NCBI GenBank assembly: GCA_018058095.1
Contig: JAGPCO010000012.1
Span: 1-64,000 of the forward strand
Length of the DNA: 64,000 nt
Direction of reading: 5' to 3'
DNA from: Kofleriaceae bacterium
GTDB taxonomy: Bacteria; Myxococcota_A; Polyangia; Haliangiales; Haliangiaceae
Below the pieces are notes generated by a model. That model was not told the DNA's origin and made no database searches. It saw nothing but the letters and a program-made list of their open reading frames with translations. The position numbers were made by a program, and so were the translations under genes. Positions 40,701 to 48,773 of this stretch are shown here, piece by piece (the stretch's first letter is position 1; the number at the start of each line of letters is the position of its first letter).

Positions 40701-41427
40701 CGAGCTTGCGATCCTCCGACAGCCCGGCCAGCTCGGCCTCGTCCATGCCGAGGATCCTGGTCTTGCGCTGCTGCCGGACCAGGTTGCCCTCGATCAGCCC
40801 GTCGAGCTCGCCGTCCTTGACCTTCTTGAGCTGCTTGGCGTCGAGCCCCATCTCGGCCAGGGTGGCGCGCTTGTCGGTCGGGCTCATCGTCCGCAGCTGC
40901 TCGAGCATGCAGGCGTGCTGCTCGGCGTCGTGCCGCTCGCCGGCGGCCTGGACCTCGGCCTTGTACGCGGCCGACTCGGCCTCGGCGCCGGCCATCGCCG
41001 CCTGCGCGTCGCCCTGCGCCGCGGCGATGGACCCGGCCAGCTCGGGCGAGGCCACCCCCTCGCCGCCGCTCACGGGGACCGCCTCGACCGGCCCGACCGG
41101 CTCGGCCGCCTGCGCCGTCAGCGCCGGGCCGACGCCGGCGATCTCCTGCTTGGGCCCCTCGAGATCCCGGGCCGGGACCTCCGGTGCGACGTCGTCCGGC
41201 TCCTCGACGCTGGCGCCGACCCGGTCGGCCTGGAGGTCTCCCAGCTCCTCCTCCTCGGTCGACGTCGGCTCGGCCGCCGCGCCGGCCGCGCGCTCGGACC
41301 GGACCCGCTCGGCGTACGCGGCCTGGTCGGCGTTGCTGCCGCCGCCGTCGACGGGGGCGCCGCCGCCACCGCCGCCGCCGCGGGTGTCCCGCGCCTCCTC
41401 GACCGCGGCCGTGCGCGCCTCCCTCAT
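37750..41427 (-). CDS. Giant LysM-containing protein partnered with an AAA+ ATPase
   Basis: A 1225-residue protein of no recognised whole-length family. Residues 1-130 are acidic and low-complexity. A region at about 190-320 holds alpha-helical repeats (LGMDEAELAGLSEDRKLDFL) and a possible C2-like strand pair. A Gly/Ala-rich hydrophobic block at about 326-386 could insert into a membrane. Long Ala-rich helices follow, and a LysM domain sits at about 889-938 (YTVIPGDTLGGISVRFRVPL). The C-terminal 280 residues are helical with further hydrophobic patches. There is no signal peptide. The ATG at 41427 overlaps the ATPase stop by 4 nt. Effector, cargo or structural component of a contractile-injection-like system is inference. 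Confidence 0.65.
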   Translation of the reverse strand: MREARTAAVEEARDTRGGGGGGGAPVDGGGSNADQAAYAERVRSERAAGAAAEPTSTEEEELGDLQADRVGASVEEPDDVAPEVPARDLEGPKQEIAGVGPALTAQAAEPVGPVEAVPVSGGEGVASPELAGSIAAAQGDAQAAMAGAEAESAAYKAEVQAAGERHDAEQHACMLEQLRTMSPTDKRATLAEMGLDAKQLKKVKDGELDGLIEGNLVRQQRKTRILGMDEAELAGLSEDRKLDFLVDLGVDRADLVKAGPARAARLFDDVMRVAHVPGTHKVKIKISGGLRGKSWEIGVRCDAEGNPEFDVKKQGGLLSRMFGWVKAALPIVLGVIAPITGGASLIALSVMQAVNAIRTGNWLGAAIGVAGALVGAAAFAKGMSGAASAFRKVGEIAGKAQKVAQAAQAAMAAAKAKNAGSLLGALASGAAAFAGAAATGAGKFAQTMKRWEERLTTWSGVVAGGQRVVAGIKAGDPIAAIGGVLAAATAATGGQGKTGKQLARATSITRFVGAGQRALGDQPPDYGAVAEAALGIAGELRGGGRLEDAARIVGSANRVKAAWANRGSDPGALVDAALGLAEAIQLARYQHEGEAGADGGRDALLTRVQQAGRVVSLAATALTAASRRPRPDYAGAVAAVGELVTEFHHGKRVAAAAELTSKLDAWTKAITGKDEAATFAAAFALGQAISGLRGAIEEERAAARQAAADTLGPSEVPADDGGVLPPGPDGPGGEVGSPGARGDVDGPGHEEALAQHDLDVAALQHVVDDDAEVAPAVATAQAALRTGRASLFALTATHDAAARGAALGGGGRAYFGASVAVPASSGYNTHDLRDRDNVTTAAPSGGLGASGSRIEVVDARGKDTTEVRSYLAQHLGQAGAATGRGSTPGGNYTVIPGDTLGGISVRFRVPLQQLRTLNPQLGASARVFVGQRLQVPGADTVLTPSVTTEESFGVDPDVAATATRAAGIEGARQIVATVRAQIVDWKKVGHLGWAFSIGLLGELGRDAAEVERALAAPGIDATEAKALGLALHQHFLRVRTEFERLNGNKLSAVEAARVAATVVRDGASLILALGTVVPGGAGVSALYEAATKAIEARFVDGSSGTSAVLQGAAAGVLELVPGSTSVVRATLAAGFKAAAEAVVGYAAAVARDPAMSAQDKRRLMQQHAVRTSFVTMLGPLRALGEIAEADEALDRFEVVLINSVSEVAEKAFDAILGASAGAATR

Positions 41428-43580
41428 ACGACCTTGCCCATCTGCGTGTACTCGAGCTCGGCCGCCCGCATCAGGTGCTTCATCGTGATCGCGGTGCCGT
41501 CGGCCGCGGCCAGAAAGGCGCCGCGCACCACCGCGTTGCGGATGTTGCCGCCGGACATGACGAAGCGAGCCGACAGGTCCTCGAACCGGACCCGGCCGTC
41601 GATGGCGGCCTCGGTCGGGATCATCGCCCGCCACAGCTTGAGCCGCTCGTCCTCGTCGGGGAACGGGAAGTCGAGCTTGAAGGCGATGCGCCGCTTGAAG
41701 GCGGCGTCGATCGACGACTCCAGGTTGGAGGTGAGGATGGTGATGCCGCCGAAGTCCTCCATCCGCTGCAGCAGGTAGTTGACCTCGAGGTTGGAGTAGC
41801 GGTCGACCGAGCTCTTGACCTCGGTCCGCTTGGCGAACAGCGAGTCGGCCTCGTCGAACAGCAGGATGGCGTGACCGGCCTCGGCGGCGTCGAACAGCTC
41901 GGACAGGTTCTTCTCGGTCTCGCCGATGTACTTGGAGACGATGCGAGACACGTCGATCTGGTACAGGTCCAGCCCGAGCTCGTCGGCGATGAGCCCGGCC
42001 ACCATCGTCTTGCCGGTGCCGGGCGGGCCGACGAACAGCGCCGAGGTGCCCAGCCCCTTGCCGACCTTACGCGCGAAGCCCCACTGGTCGTACACGGTGC
42101 GCCGGTGCTGCTGGCGGGCGATGAACTCGACCACGCCGTTGATGGTCTCCTCGCGCAGCACCACGTCGTCCCAGCGCTGCTTGCGCACGACCCGGGTCCC
42201 GAGGCTGGACATGCGGGCGTCGAGCACGCCGCGCAGGCCCTCGTGGACGTCGCGCTCGACCAGCTCGCCGTCGCCGCGCCCGCGCGCGAGGGTGACGGCG
42301 GCGGCCGCGGTCTGTTCGATCTGACCGCCGGTGAGCGGGTACCGGGCCGAGATGGTGGCGATGGGAAAGCGCGGCGTGAGGTCGTGCCGCTGCAGCATGT
42401 GCTGCCAGATCTCGACCCGCTCGGCCTCGGTCGGCACCGGCAGGTCGAACCGCACCACGCCCCGGCTCATGGCCGGCGCGCGCGCCTTGAGCGAGGCCAG
42501 GCTGGCGATGACCGGGACCGGCGCGTCGCGCAGGGCGCGATCGAGGCCGGCCAGCCGGGCCTGGTCGCGCTCGTCGTGGATGAGCGCCTCGAGCCCGAGC
42601 AGCACCAGCACCGCGCCGAACAGCGCGGCCTCGCGGGCGATGGCCCGGCCCAGCCGCTCGGCCTCGTCGCGGTCGCTCGGCAGCTGGTCGACCCGGACCT
42701 GCAGCACGCCGCGCCCCAGCTCGCCGGCGATGGCCGCCGCCAGCGTGCGCTTGCCGACGCCGAGCGGGCCGGCCAGCAGCACCACCGCGCCGGCCTCGCC
42801 GCGCTCGCTGGCGCGCACGAGCTGGGCCACCACCCCGCGCAGCTCGTCGAGCCGGGCGGTCGGGCCGATCCAGCCCAGCGAGCCCGTGTGGGGCGGCGCC
42901 ACGCTGCCGATGGCCGCGACCTCGCGATCGAGCGCGACCCGGCCGTGCACCAGCTCGATCACGCGGGTCGAAACGCGCAGCGGGCGCAGCAGGAACGGCC
43001 GGGCCTCCGCGACGCTGCCCGGCTGCTCGACCAGGCGGTGCAGGTGCAGCCGCCCGTCGCCGGAGAACTCGTGGACCAGGCGGCCGCGCGTGTCGGCGTC
43101 GCGGTAGACCAGGGCCGCGACCAGGCCGACGTCGGAGTGGACCCGGGTCGCGTCGTTGCTGAAGTAACGCGCCAGCTGACGATGGCGCGGGCTGAGCTCG
43201 ACCGCGGTCAACACCCACAACGCGCGCTGCTCGGTCGGCGACAGGCCGAGCGTGGTGCGCATGAAGTCCCACGCCAGCGAGCCGCCGCCGGCGCGGGTCG
43301 CGGCCAGGCGCGCCTCGATCGTGGCGTGGGCGTCGTCCACCGCCTGCCGCAGCTCGAGCAACCGTGCCGATGGCGCGGCTGCGTCGGCGCGGTCGGCCAG
43401 CAGCGCCCGCACCTCGCTGCCGCTGACGAACGTGCCGGAGAACTCGTCCTTGAGCCGCGGCAGGGTGCCAGCGCTCCAGTCCTCCTCGAGGCGGAGCGCG
43501 AACAGGCGCGTCACCAGCTCGAGCTGATCGTCGAGGTGATCGAGCTCCGAGCCGTATCCGCTCGCCCGTGCGCGGTCCAT
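41424..43580 (-). CDS. Two-module AAA+ ATPase, contractile-injection (Afp15/Pvc15-like) type
   Basis: A 718-residue protein from ATG 43580, chosen for its GGAGG 5 nt upstream. The N-terminal helical and winged-helix region (about 90-190, LGLSPTEQRALWVLTAVEL) is typical of ATPases linked to extracellular contractile injection systems. A first, degenerate AAA module has GPLGVGKR (about 270-277). The second is intact: GPPGTGKT (about 517-524), Walker B AILLFDEADSLF (about 570) and VILTSN-like sensor 1 (ITILTSNLESSID). Such ATPases remodel or disassemble protein complexes. No sheath, tube or baseplate gene is in the window. Confidence 0.85.
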   Translation of the reverse strand: MDRARASGYGSELDHLDDQLELVTRLFALRLEEDWSAGTLPRLKDEFSGTFVSGSEVRALLADRADAAAPSARLLELRQAVDDAHATIEARLAATRAGGGSLAWDFMRTTLGLSPTEQRALWVLTAVELSPRHRQLARYFSNDATRVHSDVGLVAALVYRDADTRGRLVHEFSGDGRLHLHRLVEQPGSVAEARPFLLRPLRVSTRVIELVHGRVALDREVAAIGSVAPPHTGSLGWIGPTARLDELRGVVAQLVRASERGEAGAVVLLAGPLGVGKRTLAAAIAGELGRGVLQVRVDQLPSDRDEAERLGRAIAREAALFGAVLVLLGLEALIHDERDQARLAGLDRALRDAPVPVIASLASLKARAPAMSRGVVRFDLPVPTEAERVEIWQHMLQRHDLTPRFPIATISARYPLTGGQIEQTAAAAVTLARGRGDGELVERDVHEGLRGVLDARMSSLGTRVVRKQRWDDVVLREETINGVVEFIARQQHRRTVYDQWGFARKVGKGLGTSALFVGPPGTGKTMVAGLIADELGLDLYQIDVSRIVSKYIGETEKNLSELFDAAEAGHAILLFDEADSLFAKRTEVKSSVDRYSNLEVNYLLQRMEDFGGITILTSNLESSIDAAFKRRIAFKLDFPFPDEDERLKLWRAMIPTEAAIDGRVRFEDLSARFVMSGGNIRNAVVRGAFLAAADGTAITMKHLMRAAELEYTQMGKVV

Positions 43581-43672
43581 GTCCACCTCCATCCTACGGC
43601 GAACCCCGCGCCGGCCTGCCCGATTTTCTTCCGACAATGTGCGCGCCCACCGACGACGAATCGGGCCTGAGG

Positions 43673-43678
43673 TACGAT
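43673..43678 (+). promoter_or_regulatory. -10 element of the propeller gene
   Basis: TACGAT lies 9 nt before the ATG at 43688, within the 107-nt divergent gap to the AAA+ gene. Confidence 0.35.
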
Positions 43679-43687
43679 CGGTCGGGC

Positions 43688-45586
43688 ATGGGCGCGACGA
43701 CTGGAGGCTCGTTAGCTCGACGCGACCAACACCTGGTGGTTGCGGCTAACGGCGCCATGGCGGCCTACTGCGATGGCGACCAGATCGAGGTGGTGGCCCT
43801 GCCCGGGCTGGAGGCCGGCGTCACCATCGCCGCCGATCCCGACGCGGTGGCGACCGAGCTCGAGTGGCTCGGGAACCCCCCGCGGCTGCTGGTGGTGTCG
43901 CGTTACCCAGATCACACCACGCTCTACCTGGTCGAGGTCGAGGGCCCGAGCGAGCTGGCCGAGCTCCGGCTCGCGGTTCCAGCCATCCTCGGCGGCGTGA
44001 TCGGCCCACACGCCTTGCTGATCGGCGTTGGCGCGGCGGGCGGCGCCAGCGTGGTGACGATGCGTGACAACCAGCTGGTGTCGCAGCAGGTCCCGACCCG
44101 CGTCGCGCCGAGCGCGACCGGCGCCGCGGGTGCGCTGTTCATCGCCGCCATCGCCGGCGCGGGCGCGCTCGAGGAGTGGGATCCGGCCAGCCGGCAGCCG
44201 CGCCGTCGCTTCAAGCTGCCCCGCCCGGCCCTGGTCACGGCGGTCGGTGGCAGTGATCGGTTGTTGTGGATCACGACCGCGCTCGAGCCCGCGCTGGTGG
44301 AGACCATCCCGCTGGTCAATCGCGGCCAGGCCCGCAGCCACGCGCTGCCCGAGCCGATCGCGCAGGTGGCCGGTCACCCACGCTCCGACGTCATCGCCTG
44401 CCTTGGCGCGGACAGCGGCCAGGTCTGGACGATCGACCTCGAGGGCCGGACTGGGCCGCGTGTGCTCGACGACCCTGATGCACACGCCGGGGTGCCGACC
44501 GAGATCGCCCTGGTGACCGGGCGCAGCAACGGCCTGCTACTGGCCGGGGCGGGCCGCGCGCTGGCCTTCGTGTCGCTCGACGAGCTGGTCGAGCGCCGCC
44601 TGTCTGCCACGGTCGGTGTCGTCAGCGCTGCCACACCTGGGCCCGCGGTGGCGCCCGCCACCGGCGTGGCCGTCGATCCGGTCGAACCGGGGCCGGCCGA
44701 TCGCTCCGCGGGCGCCGGCTCGCCGCCTGGACCGGACCATGGCTCGGGCATGGCGTCGTTGGCCGAGCGGCTGGCCCGGCTGCGCCGGGTCACCGCGCCG
44801 GGCCGCCGTGGCCCCGACGACCCGGACGCCACCCCAGCCCGCGCCCCGACGGGCAGCGCGGCCATGGCCACGCCCGCGCCGACCGCGGCGCTTGCCGTCG
44901 GCGCGGGGAGGCCGGACCCGGGCGCCACCCCACCGCCGCGCGAGGCCGACGCGGCGCGCTCGCGGTGGCGGGATGAGCTGGTGCGCTGGGGGCAGCGCCT
45001 CGGCGAGGACGAGGTGGCGCCAGGTCCCGCCGTCGCCGCGATCCACGCCATGTCCCAGCGCCTGGGCCTCGACCCGGCGCTGGAGCCGTGCCTGGCCCTG
45101 CTGTACGCGGGTCACCTCCTCGGTCGCGCCGGCGCGGCCCCGTATGAGCTGGCGCGGCTCGGCGGATGGGATGAGGCGCTCGGACGGGGCCTGCTCGCCG
45201 CCCGCGGCATCGTGGTCCATCGCGACTCGCGGGTGTGGCTGGCGCCGGAGGTGACGCGAGCGCTCGACGAGCTGCCGGCGATGACCGGGGTGGAGGTGGG
45301 TGCGCCTGGACCGGTGCCACCGTTCGGTCCATGCGTGATCGTCCACCAGGGCCCCCTGCGCCTGGCGGCGATGGCCTGTGCCGAGGCCCTCGGCGGCGCG
45401 GTGCTGGCCGCGAGCGACGGTGCCGATCCACGGGCGGCGCTACGGGAGGCGCGCGTCCGTGGCGCCACCGCGCTCGTGCCGGTGGCGGCCCTGCCCGAGC
45501 TCGAGCTCACCGACGGGGAGGCGGTGGTGCTGGCGGCGGTGAACGACGCCGAGGCTGACGCGCTCGGCTTGCCGCGGCTGTACTGA
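43688..45586 (+). CDS. Beta-propeller protein with degenerate AAA-like C-terminus
   Basis: A 632-residue protein. Residues 1-320 form repeated propeller blades (IEVVALPGLEAGVTIAAD, RLLVVSRYPDHTTLYLVEVE, QVWTIDLEGRTGPRVL). A Pro/Ala linker spans about 320-430. The C-terminal part has a helical segment, AIHAMSQRLGLDPALEPCLA, close in pattern to the winged-helix region of the divergent AAA+ protein. GPCVIVHQGPLRLAAMACAE then sits where a P-loop would be, but the Gly-Lys-Ser/Thr is lost. It may be a non-catalytic partner of that ATPase. No signal peptide; ATG 43688. Confidence 0.6.
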   Translation: MGATTGGSLARRDQHLVVAANGAMAAYCDGDQIEVVALPGLEAGVTIAADPDAVATELEWLGNPPRLLVVSRYPDHTTLYLVEVEGPSELAELRLAVPAILGGVIGPHALLIGVGAAGGASVVTMRDNQLVSQQVPTRVAPSATGAAGALFIAAIAGAGALEEWDPASRQPRRRFKLPRPALVTAVGGSDRLLWITTALEPALVETIPLVNRGQARSHALPEPIAQVAGHPRSDVIACLGADSGQVWTIDLEGRTGPRVLDDPDAHAGVPTEIALVTGRSNGLLLAGAGRALAFVSLDELVERRLSATVGVVSAATPGPAVAPATGVAVDPVEPGPADRSAGAGSPPGPDHGSGMASLAERLARLRRVTAPGRRGPDDPDATPARAPTGSAAMATPAPTAALAVGAGRPDPGATPPPREADAARSRWRDELVRWGQRLGEDEVAPGPAVAAIHAMSQRLGLDPALEPCLALLYAGHLLGRAGAAPYELARLGGWDEALGRGLLAARGIVVHRDSRVWLAPEVTRALDELPAMTGVEVGAPGPVPPFGPCVIVHQGPLRLAAMACAEALGGAVLAASDGADPRAALREARVRGATALVPVAALPELELTDGEAVVLAAVNDAEADALGLPRLY

Positions 45587-45644
45587 GGCGACTGCGCCCG
45601 CGCTCCTCGCCGCACCGGCCGTCGAGCGCGAACTCGATGGCAGC

Positions 45645-47402
45645 TCAGCGCGCCATCGGCAGCAGGACCATGCTGCCGACCGCGCCGCCGGCGTCGGCCG
45701 GGCAGTCGACGGTGACCGCGTCGCCGCTGACCGCGGTGACGGTGCACGACAGCGGCGGCGCCCCGGCGTCCTTGCCCGGGAGCTGGACCGCGTTGTCGAC
45801 GGCGTACTTGTGGCCGGGCGCCTTGAACTCGGCGCGCAGCAGCGGCGGCTGCGCGATCTCGGCCAGCACCTCGTCGACGGCGACCTTCTTGCCGGCGGCG
45901 GCCTTCATCGTCACCGTGCCGGCGACGGCGGCGCGCACCGTCCACTTGTCGAGCTCGGTGGTGATGCCCTCGAGCTCCTTCTGCTTGGCGACCAGCTTGC
46001 CTTGCGCCTCGGCCAGCTTGGCCTCGGCGGCGGCCAGCTTGGCCGCGTCGCCGCCCTCACGCGCGGCGTTGACCACCTCGGTCGCCTTGTCGACCGCCGG
46101 CTGCAGCTTCTTGTTGATGTCGACGGTGAGCCGGCCCATCGCCTGCACCGTCTTTTCGGCGCCGCCGACCTTGGCCAGCTCGTCGCCGATCTTCACGGCC
46201 GCGCCGGTCTCGACCGTCAGGGTGACCGGCCCGGCCACCGCCGCCTTGGCCTCCACCATCGGCTGCGCCACCTCGGCCAGCTGGGTGATGGGCGGCGGCG
46301 GCAGCGACGGCGGGGGCGGCGCCGGCTGGGTGACCGGAGCCTTGGCCTGGGGCTGTTCGGCCTTCGGCTTGTTGAGGACGTACTTCCACACCCCGTAGCC
46401 GATGGCCGCAGCGACGACGAGCAGCAGCAGCACGATCAGCACCGGGCTGGTGCGAGCCGGCGCCTCGGTCGGGTCCTTGAGTGGTGGCACCTTGCTGGTG
46501 ACCGCCGGCTCCGTCGCCGGGACCGGGCGGGCGGCCTTGGCCGCGAGCTCGGCCGGCTTGACCGGCTCTGGCTTCTTGGCCGGCTCCACCTTGACCGGCT
46601 CCGGCTTCTTCGCCGGCTCCGCCTTGACCGGCTCCGGCTTCTTCGCCGGCTCCGTCTTGACCGGCTCCGGCTTCTTGGCCGGCTCCGGCTTCTTGGCCGG
46701 CTCCGGCTTCTTGCCTTCGCTGGCGTCGAGCGCGGCGGCCAGCTCGGGCGGCACATCGACCGCCTTCATCTGCTTGGAGGCGCGCACCGCCTCCTTGACG
46801 TCCTTGATGCCGACGTCGACGTGGGCCGACAGGTCGGTTGGCGACGACGACGGCGTGCCCGGCCGACCGGCGCCGGCCGGACCGAGCAGCTGCTCGGGCG
46901 CCGCGGCCGCCGGCACGACCGGCGCGGGCGCCGGCGCGGGGGTGCCGACGATGCCCAGCTCGAACTCGGCCGAGGGCAGCGGCTCCTCTGCCGGCCGGAC
47001 CGGGGCTGGGCCAGACAGGCCCAGCTCGACGTCGACGTCGCTGGCCGCGGCCGGCGCGGCGGCGCGCGCGGCGACGACCCCGGGCGCGAGGACGTGGTCG
47101 TCCCCGTCGAGGTAACCCAGGCCGCCGAGGGTGGCGATCACCGACGACAGCTCGGTCGCGGTGGTCTTGAGGCCGAGCTCGTCCTCGGCCCAGCGGACCA
47201 GGCCGGCGACGTCGCGCTGGCCGTCCATGCCGCAAGCCAGGGCGTACTCGGCCTCGTAGAAGCGGAAGCCGTGGCCCGACTGTGGGTCGAGCACGTCGAT
47301 GAAGCGCTGGCCGCCGTCCTCGATCGCCTCGGCGAGGAGATCGGCGCGCAGGCGCGGCTGCGTCGGAGCGGCGGACGAGGACGGGTTGGTCGCGGGGTTC
47401 AT
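45645..47402 (-). CDS. PqqD-like/TM/HlyD-like hybrid protein downstream of mglBA
   Basis: A 585-residue protein. The N-terminal domain (about 15-105: RFIDVLDPQSGHGFRFYEAE, VAGLVRWAEDELGL) looks like a small PqqD-type winged helix. Then comes an acidic, Pro/Ala-rich region with a run of KKPEPVK/AEPAKK repeats (about 230-280). A TM helix (LIVLLLLVVAAAIGYGVW) precedes a periplasmic HlyD-type segment: half-lipoyl motif VAGPVTLTVETGAAVKIGDE, a coiled coil (about 430-490) and the second half VAGTVTMKAAAGKKV. Start ATG 47402, with AGAGG upstream. It begins 29 nt after mglA on the same strand, so co-expression with the polarity switch is likely. Confidence 0.7.
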   Translation of the reverse strand: MNPATNPSSSAAPTQPRLRADLLAEAIEDGGQRFIDVLDPQSGHGFRFYEAEYALACGMDGQRDVAGLVRWAEDELGLKTTATELSSVIATLGGLGYLDGDDHVLAPGVVAARAAAPAAASDVDVELGLSGPAPVRPAEEPLPSAEFELGIVGTPAPAPAPVVPAAAAPEQLLGPAGAGRPGTPSSSPTDLSAHVDVGIKDVKEAVRASKQMKAVDVPPELAAALDASEGKKPEPAKKPEPAKKPEPVKTEPAKKPEPVKAEPAKKPEPVKVEPAKKPEPVKPAELAAKAARPVPATEPAVTSKVPPLKDPTEAPARTSPVLIVLLLLVVAAAIGYGVWKYVLNKPKAEQPQAKAPVTQPAPPPPSLPPPPITQLAEVAQPMVEAKAAVAGPVTLTVETGAAVKIGDELAKVGGAEKTVQAMGRLTVDINKKLQPAVDKATEVVNAAREGGDAAKLAAAEAKLAEAQGKLVAKQKELEGITTELDKWTVRAAVAGTVTMKAAAGKKVAVDEVLAEIAQPPLLRAEFKAPGHKYAVDNAVQLPGKDAGAPPLSCTVTAVSGDAVTVDCPADAGGAVGSMVLLPMAR

Positions 47403-47431
47403 GGCCACCTCTGGAGACGTGTCGGCGGCGT

Positions 47432-48019
47432 TCAGCCGCCCTTGCGGAGTTCGGTCAGCACCAGCTTGGCGACGGACTTGAGCGTGTCGAACACGCCCGT
47501 GCCCTTGGGCGCCACCGCCTCGTACATCGGGACCTTGGTCGGGTTGAGCGCCTCTTCCAGCTCGGGCAGCGGGACCGCGTTGGGCAGGTCGCGCTTGTTG
47601 TACTGGATGACGTACGGCAGCTTGTCGAGGTTGTAGCCCTGCTCCTGCAGGTTGGACCGCAGGTTCTCGAGCGACTCGATGTTGGCTTCCATGCGCTCGA
47701 GCTGCGAATCACCGACGAAGACCACGCCGTCGACGCCCTTGAGGATGAGCTTGCGGCTGGCGTCGTAGAAGACCTGGCCCGGCACCGTGTACAGGTGGAA
47801 GCGGGTGCGGAAGCCGCGGATCTCACCGAGGGACAGCGGCAGGAAGTCGAAGAACAAGGTGCGCTCGGTCTCGGTCGCGAGCGAGATCATCTTGCCTTTG
47901 GCTTCGGGGTTGGTCTTGTTGTAGATGTACTGGAGATTCGTCGTCTTCCCGCACAGGCCGGGCCCGTAGTAGACGATCTTGCAGTTGATCTCGCGGGACG
48001 AGTAGTTGATGAAGCTCAT
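47432..48019 (-). CDS. mglA: MglA, Ras-like polarity GTPase
   Basis: A 195-residue GTPase very close in sequence to Myxococcus MglA, which sets the leading pole and drives both type IV pilus and gliding motility. Seen are the opening [21 protein letters not shown]-loop GPGLCGKT (19-26), [16 protein letters not shown] with the MglA-specific variation of the DxxG motif, and IQYNKRDLP for guanine binding. The C-terminus [10 protein letters not shown] is also typical. It follows mglB by 9 nt; MglB is its GTPase-activating protein. Confidence 0.98.
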   Translation of the reverse strand: MSFINYSSREINCKIVYYGPGLCGKTTNLQYIYNKTNPEAKGKMISLATETERTLFFDFLPLSLGEIRGFRTRFHLYTVPGQVFYDASRKLILKGVDGVVFVGDSQLERMEANIESLENLRSNLQEQGYNLDKLPYVIQYNKRDLPNAVPLPELEEALNPTKVPMYEAVAPKGTGVFDTLKSVAKLVLTELRKGG

Positions 48020-48028
48020 GGCGGCCCG

Positions 48029-48508
48029 CTAGTCGTTGAACAGGTTGTCGATGTCTTCGTCGGAGATCTCGGCGAACACCGACGGTTGGTTCCCGGCCGC
48101 GCTCTTCTTGACCAGGATGTCGAGGACGTTGTTGATCTCGACCGTGGCCTTGCGCACGCGCAGGCGGACCAGGCCGAGCGACGAGCGCTCGTCGTACAGC
48201 ACGACCAGGATCAGGCGCTGCCCGACGATGGCGATGTAGTAGCTGGTCTTCTCGCCCTCGAGCGTCTGCCCGGCGAACTCCTTCTCCTGGAGCAGCGAGG
48301 CGATGCCACCGGTGGCGGCCACGTTGCCGGCGGTCAGCGACGACAGCGAGGTGACGTCGAGCTGGTCGACGTCGCCCGCGTTGGCGATCGGCTGGCCGTC
48401 CTTGCCGATGACCAGGACCGCCCTGGCGTTGGAGTCACGGCTCAGGGTCTCGCAGACCCCGTAGAGCTGCCGGACCTCCTCCTCGTACATCACGAGCTGG
48501 TTCTGCAT
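48029..48508 (-). CDS. mglB: MglB, roadblock/LC7 GTPase-activating protein
   Basis: A 159-residue roadblock-fold protein close to Myxococcus MglB: QLVMYEEEVRQLYGVCETLS, VTSLSSLTAGNVAATGGIAS, SLGLVRLRVRKATVEINN. The C-terminal helix ends in VFAEISDEDIDNLFND, as in the Myxococcus protein. MglB activates MglA GTP hydrolysis at the lagging pole. Start ATG 48508, with GGAG about 10 nt upstream, and a promoter and leader hairpin further up. It is the first gene of the mglBA unit. Confidence 0.97.
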   Translation of the reverse strand: MQNQLVMYEEEVRQLYGVCETLSRDSNARAVLVIGKDGQPIANAGDVDQLDVTSLSSLTAGNVAATGGIASLLQEKEFAGQTLEGEKTSYYIAIVGQRLILVVLYDERSSLGLVRLRVRKATVEINNVLDILVKKSAAGNQPSVFAEISDEDIDNLFND

Positions 48509-48543
48509 CGGACGCCGTCTCCTCTGATGCCTGGCCCGGGCGA

Positions 48544-48566
48544 GCGTGGCGCGTCTTGCGCCACGC
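48544..48566 (-). promoter_or_regulatory. Leader hairpin of mglBA
   Basis: GCGTGGCGC and GCGCCACGC form a perfect 9-bp stem with a 5-nt loop in the mRNA leader, about 35 nt before the mglB start. It could stabilise the message or act as an attenuator. Confidence 0.5.
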
Positions 48567-48583
48567 CCCTCCGAGTACGCGTC

Positions 48584-48613
48584 AAGGTACCAAACTGCCC
48601 AGGATTCTTTCAA
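48584..48613 (-). promoter_or_regulatory. Promoter of mglBA
   Basis: The minus strand reads TTGAAA (48613-48608), 18 nt and TACCTT (48589-48584). This gives a leader of about 70 nt before mglB. Confidence 0.5.
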
Positions 48614-48666
48614 CTTTGCGGACCATCGATGATCGGCGCGGGGGCCGATTGTCGGGCCAACGCACC

Positions 48667-48763
48667 TACATACCCGTGCCCAGACCCGCGCGCGCGCCCG
48701 TGCCCATGCCGGTGCCCGATCAGCGACCGAGAAGCCCGTGCCTGGCCCTGAGCCGGGCACGGG
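48667..48763. repeat. CCCGTG repeat element, copy D, with terminator-like hairpin
   Basis: Several CCCGTGCC-like units are followed by CCCGATCAGCGACCGAG, a variant of the motif in copies A and C. CCCGTGCC (48735-48742) pairs with GGCACGGG (48756-48763) just after the recR stop and may end that transcript. Confidence 0.5.
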
Positions 48764-48773
48764 AAGACGGCAG

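Noticed and set aside
37927-41778. 1283-codon plus-strand frame opposite the LysM giant
   Set aside because: Composition is typical of antisense GC-rich shadows, with no domains. The minus frame has a LysM domain and couples to the ATPase gene.
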